This document shows, one piece after another, positions 1-8,682 of a stretch of 64,000 nucleotides of DNA. The notes under the pieces were generated by a model. That model ran no database searches, had not been told where the DNA came from, and was given only the letters and a program-made list of their open reading frames with translations. How positions within the stretch are numbered: the stretch's first letter is position 1; the number at the start of each line of letters is the position of its first letter. Made by a program: the position numbers and the translations under genes. Origin of the DNA: Methanococcoides sp. GTDB taxonomy: Archaea; Halobacteriota; Methanosarcinia; Methanosarcinales; Methanosarcinaceae. The stretch covers positions 1-64,000 of the forward strand of contig JAIORD010000027.1 in the NCBI GenBank assembly GCA_021108275.1, written 5' to 3'.

Positions 1-253
1 TACTGTACTGAAGTACGAGAGTCTTCGGGAAATCTGCATCGCTGCTATGCTCACTATTATTAATTTGCTTTTTTGTTGCTGGATTTATTATCAATAGCTT
101 TAGCTATATTTTTGCATATTTAAGCAGAATACTTAGTCTAAATGATCTATTTTTGTCTTGAAATAAGCTCGAAGGTCGCACCTTCCAGAAGCGCTGATAT
201 GGAACTTCAATCGTAGCTTATATCTACTTTAATGTATATATTTACTCTTTGCA
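1..253. other. non-coding leader region upstream of the amidohydrolase gene
   Basis: I see no convincing coding sequence here. A perfect 6-bp hairpin (GAAGGT at 171-176, loop CGC, ACCTTC at 180-185) could be the end signal of an upstream transcript or a regulatory stem. TATA-like sequences lie at 217-224 and about 234-241, placing the expected transcription start within a few bases of the ATG at 254. No Shine-Dalgarno precedes that ATG, so the downstream mRNA is probably leaderless or nearly so. Confidence 0.5.
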
Positions 254-1363
254 ATGTCTTGTGAACAGGTCATTTATGGCACCATAATATATGGGGATGC
301 GTTTGAAGCAATTGATGGGTATGTTTGCATAGATGATGGTATAATAACCGAAATAGGCGAAGAACCCACAAAAAGCAAGAACATAATAGCTCCATGTTTT
401 GTCAATTCCCATACGCATATCGGAGATTCCATATGCAAGGACCCTGTACTCGGGAAATGTGAGAACTTCAAAGTATCTAAGGACCTCGATGCTCTTGTAC
501 GACCACCGGACGGTCTAAAACATAGGATACTTGAAAACACTCCTTACTCCGATCTGGTCAGTTCTATGAGAACTACCATAAAAGATATGCTGATGACGGG
601 TACCTCCGCATTTGCAGATTTCAGGGAAGGCGGTGTTCTTGGGGCCCTTGCACTAAAAGAAGCTGTTTCCGATCAGGATATAGACCATATCATCCTTGGA
701 AGGCCAAAATGCACCGACCGACCACTTGAAGAAATTCTCTCTGAGCTCGGCAGGGTGCTGCAACAAGCTGACGGTCTTGGTATGAGTGGTACAAATGATC
801 TTGATATGGACCTTCTTCGCAGCTCCAAACAAAAAGCAAAAGACTGTAATAAGTTGTTTGCGATCCATGCAGGAGAAAAGAACAACACTGATATTGACAA
901 AGCAATTTCACTGGATCCGGACTTCCTGATACACATGACAAAAGCAATGCGTTCTGATCTGCAGACAATATCTGACGCAAATATTCCTGTAGTTGTCTGT
1001 CCACGTTCCAACTTCATAACCGATGTTGGTATGGCCCCGATCTGTGAAATGCTTGAAGCAGGAGTGAATGTAGGCGTTGGAACTGATAATGTAATGCTCA
1101 ATTCCGTCAATATGTTCTCTGAAATGGAGTTCTTATCCAAGGTTTTCGGTCTTGATGATAGGCAAGTATTTAAGATGTGTACGCTAAATGGAGCATCAAT
1201 TCTGGGACTTGAGAATACAGGTTCCATCAAGAAAGGTAACAAAGCCGATCTTATGATATTGAATGGCAATTCCAACAATCTGGTTGGTATAAGCGATCCA
1301 ATAAGCGGAATGGTCAGAAGGGGTAGACCAGACGATATTTTATCCATAATCTATACTAACTAA
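254..1363 (+). CDS. amidohydrolase family protein (cytosine deaminase/SsnA-like)
   Basis: Metal-dependent hydrolase of the amidohydrolase superfamily, 369 residues. The metal-binding signature NSHTHIGDS lies near residue 50, a later histidine motif FAIHAGE near 205 and the catalytic aspartate region GVGTDNVM near 275; a short beta-sandwich domain formed by both termini (VIYGTIIYGD, ADLMILNG) flanks the barrel. This is the layout of cytosine, guanine or S-adenosylhomocysteine deaminases, but the substrate cannot be told from sequence. The ATG at 254 lacks a Shine-Dalgarno and sits close to a TATA box, suggesting a leaderless message. The universal stress gene follows after 16 nt and may be cotranscribed. 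Confidence 0.75.
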   Translation: MSCEQVIYGTIIYGDAFEAIDGYVCIDDGIITEIGEEPTKSKNIIAPCFVNSHTHIGDSICKDPVLGKCENFKVSKDLDALVRPPDGLKHRILENTPYSDLVSSMRTTIKDMLMTGTSAFADFREGGVLGALALKEAVSDQDIDHIILGRPKCTDRPLEEILSELGRVLQQADGLGMSGTNDLDMDLLRSSKQKAKDCNKLFAIHAGEKNNTDIDKAISLDPDFLIHMTKAMRSDLQTISDANIPVVVCPRSNFITDVGMAPICEMLEAGVNVGVGTDNVMLNSVNMFSEMEFLSKVFGLDDRQVFKMCTLNGASILGLENTGSIKKGNKADLMILNGNSNNLVGISDPISGMVRRGRPDDILSIIYTN

Positions 1364-1379
1364 TGATGGTGAGGGTAAC

Positions 1380-1832
1380 ATGACTAGCGAACTGTATAAG
1401 AAAGTAATGGTAGCAACCGATGGTTCTGAACAGAACAAAAAAGCAATATCATATGGTATTGAATTTGCAAAATTGAGTGGGGCAAAGTTGTATGTGGTAT
1501 ATGTTGTGGATACAGCTGCGTTTGCTTCCATTCCAATGGATGCCGGATGGGAAATGATGTATGAACTTCTGGAAACTGAAGGCAAAGATGCATCTAATCA
1601 GGTTGTAGAATTGGGTGAAGCTCAGGGACTGGAAATTGAGTCTGCTGTTCTGGAAGGTCATCCAAGCAATGAGATCATCGAATTTGCAGAAGGAAATAAC
1701 ATTGATATGATAGTGATCGGTACACTCGGTAAAAGTGGAATTGACAGGTTCCTTCTTGGAAGTGTTGCTGAAAAGGTCACTCGTAATTCTAAAGTGCCCG
1801 TACTCGTTGTACGCGGTGAAGTAAACAAATGA
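1380..1832 (+). CDS. universal stress protein, UspA family
   Basis: A 150-residue single-domain Usp protein. It begins with the typical strand KVMVATDGSEQNKKAI and ends with the ATP-binding signature GTLGKSGIDRFLLGSVAEKV followed by the last strand VPVLVVRG. The G-2X-G-9X-G(S/T) pattern of ATP-binding Usp proteins is present, so it probably binds ATP. It is cytosolic; its cellular role is not defined for this branch. It lies between the amidohydrolase and a CBS-domain protein on the same strand with gaps of about 20 nt, so a small operon is likely. Usp and CBS proteins are both adenine-nucleotide sensors. Confidence 0.9.
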   Translation: MTSELYKKVMVATDGSEQNKKAISYGIEFAKLSGAKLYVVYVVDTAAFASIPMDAGWEMMYELLETEGKDASNQVVELGEAQGLEIESAVLEGHPSNEIIEFAEGNNIDMIVIGTLGKSGIDRFLLGSVAEKVTRNSKVPVLVVRGEVNK

Positions 1833-1853
1833 ATTTATTGAGGTTAATTGAAC

Positions 1854-2705
1854 ATGCCTAAGGAAACACTGGTCAGAGACATTATGGTGAAGGACGTTGC
1901 ATGCGTTTCCCTTCCCGGATCAAGAGATGAAGTTCTTTCCATTTTGAAAGACAAGAAGGTCTCAGGACTTCCAGTTATCAAAGATAACAAATTGGTCGGA
2001 ATTGTGAGTCGTTCCAATCTTTTAAAGAAACCTACAGAGGAACAATTAGCCCTGTTAATGGTACGTGATCCTGTCTCAATAGGACCTGAAGAGGATATTA
2101 CTATAGCAGCACGTCTTCTTTTGAAGCATGGTATCAGAAGGTTACCTGTTGTAGAAGGCGAAAAGCTTGTGGGGCTTATCACTGTTGCTGATGTAGTGGG
2201 CAGTCTGGTGGATTTGAATATCACCACTCCTATAAGTGAATATCTCAATTCCGGTGTAGGTCCGGTCTGGTATGAGACCCCACTTCCCGTTGTGGCAAGG
2301 AACATGGAGCTGGCACATGTAAAAGCAGTTCCTGTTATTGACACCAATCTCGATATTGTAGGTCTTATCACTGATCGTGATATCATAAGTGCAAGTGTCA
2401 TTGAAGACTCTGTGGAAGTGTCCAACATGTCTGCAGGTGCAGATGATGATGAATGGACCTGGGAAAGTATGAGGGATACCATGAGCATTTATTACAGTGT
2501 CTCAAGGATAAAGGTTCCTTCAGTGCCTGTTAAAGATGTCATGGTCAAGGAGCTGATCTCAGCATCAAGTAATATGGGTGTCAGCGAATGTGCACTTAAG
2601 ATGAAAAGGAATAGAATCGATCAGGTTCCAGTGGTCAATGCAAACCAGAAATTCATAGGTCTTTTGAGGGATCGCTATCTTTTAAAAGCCATCCTTAGCG
2701 CTTGA
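1854..2705 (+). CDS. four-CBS-domain protein
   Basis: Contains four CBS motifs in two Bateman modules: residues about 6-60 (VRDIMVKDVACVSL), 65-120 (MVRDPVSIGPEED), 130-185 (YLNSGVGPVWYETPLPV) and 225-280 (VKDVMVKELISAS). No catalytic domain is attached, so it is probably a stand-alone adenosine-nucleotide or S-adenosylmethionine sensor. An in-frame TTG lies at 1848, but the Shine-Dalgarno GAGGT at 1840-1844 is nine bases before the ATG at 1854, which I chose. The partner regulated by this sensor is unknown. A strong hairpin and T-run follow the stop. Confidence 0.85.
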   Translation: MPKETLVRDIMVKDVACVSLPGSRDEVLSILKDKKVSGLPVIKDNKLVGIVSRSNLLKKPTEEQLALLMVRDPVSIGPEEDITIAARLLLKHGIRRLPVVEGEKLVGLITVADVVGSLVDLNITTPISEYLNSGVGPVWYETPLPVVARNMELAHVKAVPVIDTNLDIVGLITDRDIISASVIEDSVEVSNMSAGADDDEWTWESMRDTMSIYYSVSRIKVPSVPVKDVMVKELISASSNMGVSECALKMKRNRIDQVPVVNANQKFIGLLRDRYLLKAILSA

Positions 2706-2718
2706 TCCTAGATATTTT

Positions 2719-2750
2719 GAAAGGAGGTTTTCTCCTTTCGATACTTTTTT
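2719..2750 (+). terminator. hairpin with T-run after the CBS gene
   Basis: GAAAGGAG (2719-2726), loop GTTTT, CTCCTTTC (2732-2739) make a perfect 8-bp stem, followed shortly by six Ts. It separates the CBS gene from the pyrimidine reductase gene. Confidence 0.7.
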
Positions 2751-2775
2751 AATTTATTAACCGGATGTAATTCAC

Positions 2776-3456
2776 ATGAACAGACCATTTACCTTCATAA
2801 ATTCTGCAATGTCTGCTGATGGTAAAATCTCGACCAAAGAGAGGAAACAGGTACGTATCTCTGGAGATCTCGACTTTGATAGAATGGATGAGCTTCGTGC
2901 ATCATCAGATGCGATAATGGTGGGGGTAGGTACGGTTCTCGCAGACGATCCCAGCCTGACTGTAAAATCTAAGTCCCGTCGTGATGTTCGCAAGAGTGCA
3001 GGAGTTGACGAAGACCCTATACGTATAGTCGTGGATAGTAAAGCCCGAACGCCTCTGGATGCGGACATTTTTAAAAAGGGAACTGGTATGCGCATTGTTG
3101 CCGTCTCAAGCTCTGCTCCGAAAGAAAAGGTGGATGTCCTTTCAGAAAAAGCAACAATTATCACCGCAGGTGATGAAAAGGTCGATCTTGTCCTGCTTAT
3201 GCATAAGCTAAGTTCAATGGGCATTCAGAGATTGATGGTCGAGGGCGGTGCAACCCTCAACTGGGGTTTGCTTTCCAATGGTCTTGTGGATGAGGTATTC
3301 TCTTTTATAGGTAATATCTTCATAGGTGGTAATAGCTCTCCCACTCTTATTGATGGGGAAGGGTTCCTCAAAGGTGATCTCCTGTCTCTGGAATTGATAA
3401 GTTCCGAAACCATGGAAGAAGGCGTATTGCTCAAATGGAAAGTACTTAATAAATGA
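2776..3456 (+). CDS. 2,5-diamino-6-ribosylamino-4(3H)-pyrimidinone 5'-phosphate reductase
   Basis: RibD C-terminal (dihydrofolate reductase-like) family protein of 226 residues, the length of the stand-alone archaeal enzyme. It reduces the ribose of the pyrimidine intermediate to ribitol with NAD(P)H in riboflavin synthesis, which also feeds deazaflavin F420. Visible motifs are PFTFINSAMSADGKIST at the N-terminus, the GVGTVLADDPSLTV loop near residue 50 and the cofactor-binding LMVEGGATLNWGLL near residue 155. ATG at 2776 follows a TATA-rich gap and has no strong Shine-Dalgarno. No other riboflavin gene is in the window. Confidence 0.85.
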   Translation: MNRPFTFINSAMSADGKISTKERKQVRISGDLDFDRMDELRASSDAIMVGVGTVLADDPSLTVKSKSRRDVRKSAGVDEDPIRIVVDSKARTPLDADIFKKGTGMRIVAVSSSAPKEKVDVLSEKATIITAGDEKVDLVLLMHKLSSMGIQRLMVEGGATLNWGLLSNGLVDEVFSFIGNIFIGGNSSPTLIDGEGFLKGDLLSLELISSETMEEGVLLKWKVLNK

Positions 3457-3606
3457 CTCTCTTGAGCCTAACTGCTCTTTTTTTATTCACTCGGTTTTGG
3501 GGGCACGTGTGTGAACTATGCATAACCTTTAAATGAAAAAATGTTCATAATTATTGCATTCAATAAAAACGTTCTACTAAATAATTGATCCTGGGTGGTG
3601 GTATCT

Positions 3607-4104
3607 ATGAAATTAGAGATTCTCGTTATTAGTTTATTTGCTCTGTCAATCCTTCTTGCAGGATGTGTTTCAGATGTTACTCCTGTTGATGTGGAATATG
3701 ATTCAAATGAACGCGATGCTATTCTTGTGACAGAACGGCAACAAATAGATGATGCACTGGTAAATGGACCTGTGCTCTTAAAGATAGGGGCTGAATGGTG
3801 TCCTCCATGCACTCAACTTGACCCTGTTCTCGATGAGCTTGCAAGGGACTATGAAGGTAGAGCGACCGTAATGTACATTGATTCAGAGATCTCACCTGGT
3901 CTTGCTGCACAGTTCAAATATTATTCCATACCTGACACTACGGTGATAGCAGGTGTCGAAGATGGAAATTCTCTGTTCATGAGGCGTGATGGTGTAACCG
4001 ATACTTCCCGTAACAAAGCAAGAGTAATAGGTTATGTCGATGGATACGTTCTTGAATCCATACTTGATTATGCTATCGATTACCGTGCAAATACGAGTGA
4101 ATAA
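3607..4104 (+). CDS. thioredoxin-like lipoprotein
   Basis: Secreted, membrane-anchored thioredoxin-fold protein of about 165 residues. The N-terminus is a lipoprotein signal (hydrophobic stretch ending in LLAGC); the active site WCPPC lies near residue 63 inside a thioredoxin fold (ILLKIGAEW-type strand, then a cis-Pro region SIPDTT). It would act as an extracytoplasmic disulfide reductase. In-frame GTGs lie at 3595 and 3598, but GGTGG at 3594-3598 is a good Shine-Dalgarno for the ATG at 3607. The next gene encodes a CcdA-like electron carrier, the standard membrane partner for such proteins. Confidence 0.85.
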   Translation: MKLEILVISLFALSILLAGCVSDVTPVDVEYDSNERDAILVTERQQIDDALVNGPVLLKIGAEWCPPCTQLDPVLDELARDYEGRATVMYIDSEISPGLAAQFKYYSIPDTTVIAGVEDGNSLFMRRDGVTDTSRNKARVIGYVDGYVLESILDYAIDYRANTSE

Positions 4105-4152
4105 GCAAAAATATTTCACAGAATCTATCTTTTACATGCAAGGATGATCTTT

Positions 4153-4797
4153 ATGGATATTGGAAGTGCGACACCGTTAGCAGCATTCATCGCAGGAGTT
4201 ATCAGCATATTATCTCCCTGCGTTCTTCCTTTATTACCTGTTATCTTTGCTTACTCTACTTCAAAAGGTAAACTAAGGCCTCTTGCCATAGTGTCCGGTC
4301 TATCCTTATCATTCGTGTTCATGGGGATAATAACATCTGCCTTTGGTTCGCTTTTTCAGCAATATCTCATGTACCTTACTGCATTTGCAGGCATAATTGT
4401 CATATTGATGGGTTTGACCTTGCTTTTTGATCTTGGGACTTTCAACTCTATTGGCAGACTTTCGGGAAAACAGTTCAAAGAGAACGGCTTAATGGGTGGT
4501 CTGCTCCTTGGTATCTCCTTAGGTATCATATGGATCCCCTGTGTAGGCCCTATACTTGCTTCTATCTTATCCTTGGTAGCAATTGAAGGTGACCTTCTCT
4601 ACGGTGCCTTCCTGTTGTTCGTATATTCAATGGGTCTTGGCATTCCTATGCTTGTAATTGCTTACTCTGCGAATATTTCCTCATCAAAGCTCAGCCTGAT
4701 CGCAAAGTACGATATGTATCTTAAAAAAGTGGTTGGTTTCGTCCTGGTAATAGTCGGTATATGGATGCTTTACACTAATGTGCTCATAAGACTATGA
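4153..4797 (+). CDS. ccdA: CcdA-like thiol-disulfide transport membrane protein
   Basis: Polytopic membrane protein of about 214 residues with six hydrophobic segments, of the CcdA/DsbD-beta family. It moves reducing equivalents from cytoplasmic thioredoxin to extracytoplasmic thiol proteins. The two conserved cysteines of the family are seen in ISILSPCVLPLLPV (TM1) and GIIWIPCVGPILAS (TM4). An ATG at 4144 is also in frame, but AAGGATGAT just before the ATG at 4153 looks like the ribosome site, so I prefer 4153. The upstream thioredoxin-like lipoprotein is its probable redox partner. Confidence 0.85.
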   Translation: MDIGSATPLAAFIAGVISILSPCVLPLLPVIFAYSTSKGKLRPLAIVSGLSLSFVFMGIITSAFGSLFQQYLMYLTAFAGIIVILMGLTLLFDLGTFNSIGRLSGKQFKENGLMGGLLLGISLGIIWIPCVGPILASILSLVAIEGDLLYGAFLLFVYSMGLGIPMLVIAYSANISSSKLSLIAKYDMYLKKVVGFVLVIVGIWMLYTNVLIRL

Positions 4798-4904
4798 ATC
4801 TGGATCGATCTGATCATACAATTGCTATAAAATAGAATGTAGAAAGGCCAATGTGCTAATTGACCAATAATAAATTTTAAAATTAATAAGAGATGTGAGT
4901 AGTT

Positions 4905-5654
4905 TTACTCACACTCGCAACAGCACTTGCACTCATCCTTTTCCTTTGCAAGAGCTACAAGTTCATTGACACAAGCAACAGCCATGGGCGTTCCGCCGCG
5001 TGTACCAACACATGTGATGGATGGAACATCCATTTTACGGATCTCTTCCTTGGATTCTGCAGCGTTGACGAAACCAACAGGGGTTCCCACTATAAGTGCC
5101 GGTTTGATTCCGTGCTCGATCATCCTGCACACTGCAAGTGCTGCAGATGGTGCATTTCCGATAGCCACAATAGAACCTTCAAGCCTGTCCCTTGCTAAAA
5201 GGAATCCGGCAGCGGTCCTTGTAATCCCATACTTTTTAGCAACTTCTGTGTTCTGGTCCTCATCAAGGACGCAAAGCACTTCACAATCATGCCCTTTCTT
5301 TGTAACTCCGGCTTTGACCATATTGATATCTACAAAGATCGGAGCACCGTTCTTGATGGCTTTAACACCAGCTTCTATTGCATCGTCGGTATAGTGCATG
5401 ATATCGGCAATGGATGGGTCGCCGGTGGAGATCACACAACGCTGGGTGACACGTTCTTCAGGTGTTTCTTTTTCACCTTTCACGATCAAGTCATGAGCAA
5501 TGCGGCGACTGGTCATGTAGATGGTCTTTGCTTCATCGGTGCGAGCGCCTGAATCTGAACATCCTTCTATGAGCTCTGGGTCGATCTTGACCGTCATCTC
5601 TACCAGATCTTCAAGTTCAGGTATGTCCTTCTTACTGCTAGTTTCAGTAGTCAT
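4905..5654 (-). CDS. cbiC: cobalt-precorrin-8 methylmutase
   Basis: CbiC/CobH family, 249 residues. It moves the C11 methyl group to C12, turning (cobalt-)precorrin-8 into (hydrogeno)cobyrinic acid. Family motifs include RCVISTGDPSIAD near residue 75, FVDINMVKAG near 110 and the glycine-rich VGTPVGFVNAAESKE near 190. It is the last gene of the minus-strand corrinoid operon and overlaps cbiH by 11 nt. Unusually, the C-terminus is a lysine/glutamate tail with five cysteines (ECKCCCECE), reading straight into the stop; this is beyond the normal catalytic fold and may bind metal. Confidence 0.9.
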   Translation of the reverse strand: MTTETSSKKDIPELEDLVEMTVKIDPELIEGCSDSGARTDEAKTIYMTSRRIAHDLIVKGEKETPEERVTQRCVISTGDPSIADIMHYTDDAIEAGVKAIKNGAPIFVDINMVKAGVTKKGHDCEVLCVLDEDQNTEVAKKYGITRTAAGFLLARDRLEGSIVAIGNAPSAALAVCRMIEHGIKPALIVGTPVGFVNAAESKEEIRKMDVPSITCVGTRGGTPMAVACVNELVALAKEKDECKCCCECE

Positions 5655-6447
5655 ATTTCCTCTGATACCCCCTGGGTGTGATTATCTTTTCGCCGTTCTT
5701 GCTCTTCCAGATGCGTGAGTCTGCATTACAGACGATTATCATTGTGCTCATATCGACCCAGTCGTTGTGGTCAAGCACATCTTCAAGAGTTGTAACTATG
5801 TAGTCCTGACTTTCTCCGCGAAGTGCGTTCTTGACAAGTCCTACTGGTACGCTTCCGTCCTTGTGCTGCTTGATGATATCGATAGCTCTGGAGAAATTGG
5901 AATGTCTTTGCCTGCTCTTTGGGTTGTATAGTGAGATCACGAAATCTGCTGCTGCTGCTGCATTCAGGCGTTTCTCGATAACTTCCCAGGGTGTTAACAG
6001 GTCACTGAGACTGATGACGGCAAAGTCATTTACAATAGGTGCGCCAAGAACACTTGCTCCAGCTGTAATTGCTGTGACTCCCGGAAGGACCTCCACATCA
6101 ACTTCCAGATCAGCATGCTCAGCAACTTCCATTACGAGACCTGCCATGCCGTAAACATTAGCATCGCCGCCGCTTATCATGGAAACGACCTTGTTCTCTT
6201 TTGCAAGCTCCACTGCTTTCTTAGCACGGTCTACTTCCTTTCCCATTGCACTGCGGATTATCTCCTGTTTGTCCAGAAGTTCTGCCATCTGGTCAAGATA
6301 GGTGCCGTTACCGACAATATAATCTGAATTCAGTATAACATCTCTGGCGCGGACGGTAAGCTGTTCTACAGAGCCTGGTCCGATGCCGATGATGAATAAT
6401 TTCCCGTTCTCATTTTCATTCTGCGATTGCAATTGTGATCCTTCCAT
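5644..6447 (-). CDS. cbiH: cobalt-precorrin-3 C17-methyltransferase
   Basis: SAM-dependent tetrapyrrole methylase that methylates C17 and drives ring contraction in the anaerobic corrin route. After a polar leader it shows the family start LFIIGIGPGSVEQLT, the substrate loop GNGTYLDQM and the SAM-binding MISGGDANVYGMAG near residue 100. The ATG at 6447 lies 32 nt inside cbiG-C. A downstream TTG behind GGAAGGATCAC is an alternative start that would trim the non-conserved N-terminal residues. Sits between the split cbiG and cbiC. Confidence 0.9.
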   Translation of the reverse strand: MEGSQLQSQNENENGKLFIIGIGPGSVEQLTVRARDVILNSDYIVGNGTYLDQMAELLDKQEIIRSAMGKEVDRAKKAVELAKENKVVSMISGGDANVYGMAGLVMEVAEHADLEVDVEVLPGVTAITAGASVLGAPIVNDFAVISLSDLLTPWEVIEKRLNAAAAADFVISLYNPKSRQRHSNFSRAIDIIKQHKDGSVPVGLVKNALRGESQDYIVTTLEDVLDHNDWVDMSTMIIVCNADSRIWKSKNGEKIITPRGYQRKYDY

Positions 6448-6769
6448 ATACTTTCTTTTCCAGTATCAATTTCTTATTATCAGATAATGCTAACGCTGCC
6501 GGTTCGGCAACACCTTTGAGCCCAAAGCGGCTCGCCTGTGAATCAGACGGTACATCAAAACCGTTCAGAACATCATCAGGCAGGAACTTGATCTCAAATC
6601 CCATTTCTTTGATGGCTTCTATCAGTCCGGTCTCGTTCTCCTTAAGTGTGGATGAAGCGAACATCTCTATTTCGCTCATGTCCCCTTTCACTTCTTCCAA
6701 TGCGCAATTCACAGCATTGATGACCTCTTTGGACGACACTCCTCTTCGGGCGCCTATGCCTATATACAT
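6416..6769 (-). CDS. cbiG: CbiG C-terminal domain protein (cobalt-precorrin-5A hydrolase, split subunit)
   Basis: 117 residues matching only the C-terminal domain of CbiG: start YIGIGARRGVSSKEV, central MFASSTLKENETGL, end with ASRFGLKGVAEPAALAL. CbiG opens the delta-lactone of cobalt-precorrin-5A and releases acetaldehyde. In many organisms the N- and C-domains are one polypeptide; here a stop separates them and this piece restarts in a TAATG overlap with the N-domain gene (1 nt). The coupled arrangement implies two subunits made in equal amounts rather than a broken gene. Confidence 0.85.
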   Translation of the reverse strand: MYIGIGARRGVSSKEVINAVNCALEEVKGDMSEIEMFASSTLKENETGLIEAIKEMGFEIKFLPDDVLNGFDVPSDSQASRFGLKGVAEPAALALSDNKKLILEKKVYGRITIAIAE

Positions 6770-7305
6770 TAATGCTCCGCCTTTTCTTTTTTCAGGACAG
6801 ATACATCATTATCCACAATAACGATCTTTGGTCCCCTTATCTCCAGGACTTCCACATCCTGGTCGAGCAGGGCACAATTCACATCCCTTGTGGATTCCTT
6901 GTTGACTATGTCATATCCGAGCTTTGCCGCAATACCTTCGACCGAATTGCGGTTGTGTACTTCAGTAGCTGTCGTGATAACAGGTATCACTCCTATCTCG
7001 GAGATCTTTCTCACAAGCTCATTGGCACCGTGGTGTCCTCCGAGCAGTGGAATGGCAAAGTTCAGGTTAGAATCGACTACCACTATGGCAGGATCTTCCC
7101 ACTTATCTACTATAAGTGGTGCTATCTCCCGCACAACGATACCTGTTGCAAACACAGCTACTATTGCCTGATAATCTTCAAATATGTCTTTGAAGATATC
7201 CTTCTTGTAAATTATCACATCTGCCTCGATGTGGTCTGCAAGTTTGTTTGCCACATCGAGGTTACGTTCAAATGTGATTACAGCGGTTCTTGCGCCACTC
7301 CGTAT
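6769..7305 (-). CDS. cbiG: CbiG N-terminal domain protein (split subunit), non-standard start likely
   Basis: The N-terminal and central domains of CbiG, with [18 protein letters not shown] and the glycine/histidine motif [12 protein letters not shown]-like [16 protein letters not shown]. The first ATG/GTG/TTG in frame is a GTG at 7254, but conserved coding ([17 protein letters not shown]) continues upstream of it, starting just after an AUA at 7303-7305. That AUA is seven bases after a perfect Shine-Dalgarno GGAGGT (7313-7318 on the opposite strand). No canonical start exists further upstream in this frame. I therefore place the start at AUA, overlapping cbiF by 28 nt; GTG at 7254 would delete the first beta strand. 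Confidence 0.7.
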   Translation of the reverse strand: MRSGARTAVITFERNLDVANKLADHIEADVIIYKKDIFKDIFEDYQAIVAVFATGIVVREIAPLIVDKWEDPAIVVVDSNLNFAIPLLGGHHGANELVRKISEIGVIPVITTATEVHNRNSVEGIAAKLGYDIVNKESTRDVNCALLDQDVEVLEIRGPKIVIVDNDVSVLKKEKAEH

Positions 7306-8009
7306 AGGTGTGACCTCCTGTAATCGATAGGGTCTACTACACCGCCAATAAGGATCATAGCAGAGCGTATGATGCCTTCGTCCTTGACCTTCTGTGCGAT
7401 ATCGGAAACAGTTCCGTAAATGATCTTCTGATCAGGCCATGATGCGTGGAAGACAACAGCCACTGGAGTATCATCTGAATACTCTACCTTTTCCATGATC
7501 TCCTCTATCTTCTGGGTACCAAGGAAGACCGCCATTGTTGCGTTGTGCCTTGAAAGTTCCTTGAGTTTATCCTCTTCAAGGGTCTTTCCTGCAGGACGTG
7601 TAATAATAAGTGTGTCAGAAACACCATTGAGGGTAAGCTGTGTATTGAGCGCTGCAGCAGTTGCGAATACGGAAGAAACTCCCGGAACACGTTCAACTGT
7701 AACACCGTACTTCTTCAGCTCTCCCATCTGTTCAACGACGTTACCGTAAAGGGATGGATCACCACTGTGAAGGCGAACTACTTTCTTTCCTTCTTCCAGG
7801 GCATCTGCTATCCTCTTGGATATGTCTTCAAGGGTAAGGCCATAGCTGTCAACCTTTTCTCCCTTGCAGTAGTCCACTACAACAGGGTTCACAAGTGAAC
7901 CTGCATATATCACAAGGTCTGCCTCTTCCAGCTTTTCCTTGCCGAGTAATGTGATAAGTTTTGGGTTACCCGGTCCGGCACCCACAAAAGTAACAACTTT
8001 ATCTGTCAT
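7278..8009 (-). CDS. cbiF: cobalt-precorrin-4 C11-methyltransferase
   Basis: SAM-dependent tetrapyrrole methylase of about 243 residues acting on C11. Motifs: [15 protein letters not shown] at the start, YAGSLVNP near residue 38, and the SAM loop [17 protein letters not shown] near 80. A GTG at 8018 is in frame, but AGGTG overlaps it and serves as ribosome site for the ATG at 8009, six bases further on. The gene overlaps the N-domain of cbiG and follows cbiL by about 14 nt, so translation is probably coupled along the operon. Confidence 0.92.
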   Translation of the reverse strand: MTDKVVTFVGAGPGNPKLITLLGKEKLEEADLVIYAGSLVNPVVVDYCKGEKVDSYGLTLEDISKRIADALEEGKKVVRLHSGDPSLYGNVVEQMGELKKYGVTVERVPGVSSVFATAAALNTQLTLNGVSDTLIITRPAGKTLEEDKLKELSRHNATMAVFLGTQKIEEIMEKVEYSDDTPVAVVFHASWPDQKIIYGTVSDIAQKVKDEGIIRSAMILIGGVVDPIDYRRSHLYGVAQEPL

Positions 8010-8023
8010 TGAAAACACCTGTT

Positions 8024-8635
8024 TTAATCCTTCTTAGCATAAACAATGCTGAAATAGTTTCCTTTTTCGGGGATATCTTCGCGGTTCTTGATGATGACCT
8101 CTTTGTCGGAGAATAGTCTCTCTGCAAAGATGAAATCTGTATATCCTTCCTTGCTGAACTCCTCGATCAATTGCCTTGGACGGTTTGCTTTAAGCCTGAT
8201 CTTGTGCTTTGTTTCAGAACCATCGCTGACCTCGAACGAAGTGTCAACTTCAGCATCTGCTCTTGCTGCAAAAGATGTGATCGAGCTGATCCCTGGTACT
8301 GTAGAGGTCTCTACATCAGGATAATGTTTGTTCATGACACGTTTTAAATGTGTGAACGTAGAAAAGAAATTAGGGTCTCCAATAAGACCGAATACAACAG
8401 TACCGTTCCTTGCTTCATCCGCAATAAGGTCTGCATTCTTCTTCCACACTTCGTTCAGCACATCATAATCCCTTAACATTGGGAAATCCAATATCTCTGG
8501 GGTCGCATATGGCTCTACAAGTTTTGCAGCCATGTTCCCTGGCACATACACCTTATCGCTGTTCTTGAGAATATTCACGGCTTTAAGTGTAAGAAGCTCC
8601 GGGTCACCTGGTCCAAGTCCTACTCCTATCAACAT
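8024..8635 (-). CDS. cbiL: cobalt-precorrin-2 C20-methyltransferase
   Basis: A 203-residue SAM-dependent methylase of the tetrapyrrole methylase fold. It starts with [20 protein letters not shown], typical for CbiL/CobI, and has the second loop [14 protein letters not shown] near residue 82 and the [13 protein letters not shown] segment near 118. It adds the C20 methyl of cobalt-precorrin-2, the first methylation after sirohydrochlorin. GGAG lies before the ATG. It is second in the operon after cbiT. Confidence 0.92.
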   Translation of the reverse strand: MLIGVGLGPGDPELLTLKAVNILKNSDKVYVPGNMAAKLVEPYATPEILDFPMLRDYDVLNEVWKKNADLIADEARNGTVVFGLIGDPNFFSTFTHLKRVMNKHYPDVETSTVPGISSITSFAARADAEVDTSFEVSDGSETKHKIRLKANRPRQLIEEFSKEGYTDFIFAERLFSDKEVIIKNREDIPEKGNYFSIVYAKKD

Positions 8636-8682
8636 ATTTCTATCTCCATAATTTTAATCGAACGTATCTAATGTAAACCTTA

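Noticed and set aside
673-1347. Long minus-strand ORF opposite the amidohydrolase
   Set aside because: The plus-strand frame has clear catalytic motifs; the antisense frame is serine/arginine/leucine-rich shadow sequence. The same applies to other long antisense frames such as 1844-2488, 13438-14127, 15614-16306 and 20208-20906.
6769-7254. CbiG-N starting at GTG 7254
   Set aside because: It removes the conserved first beta strand that is encoded upstream and leaves the GGAGGT site unused; kept only as an alternative.
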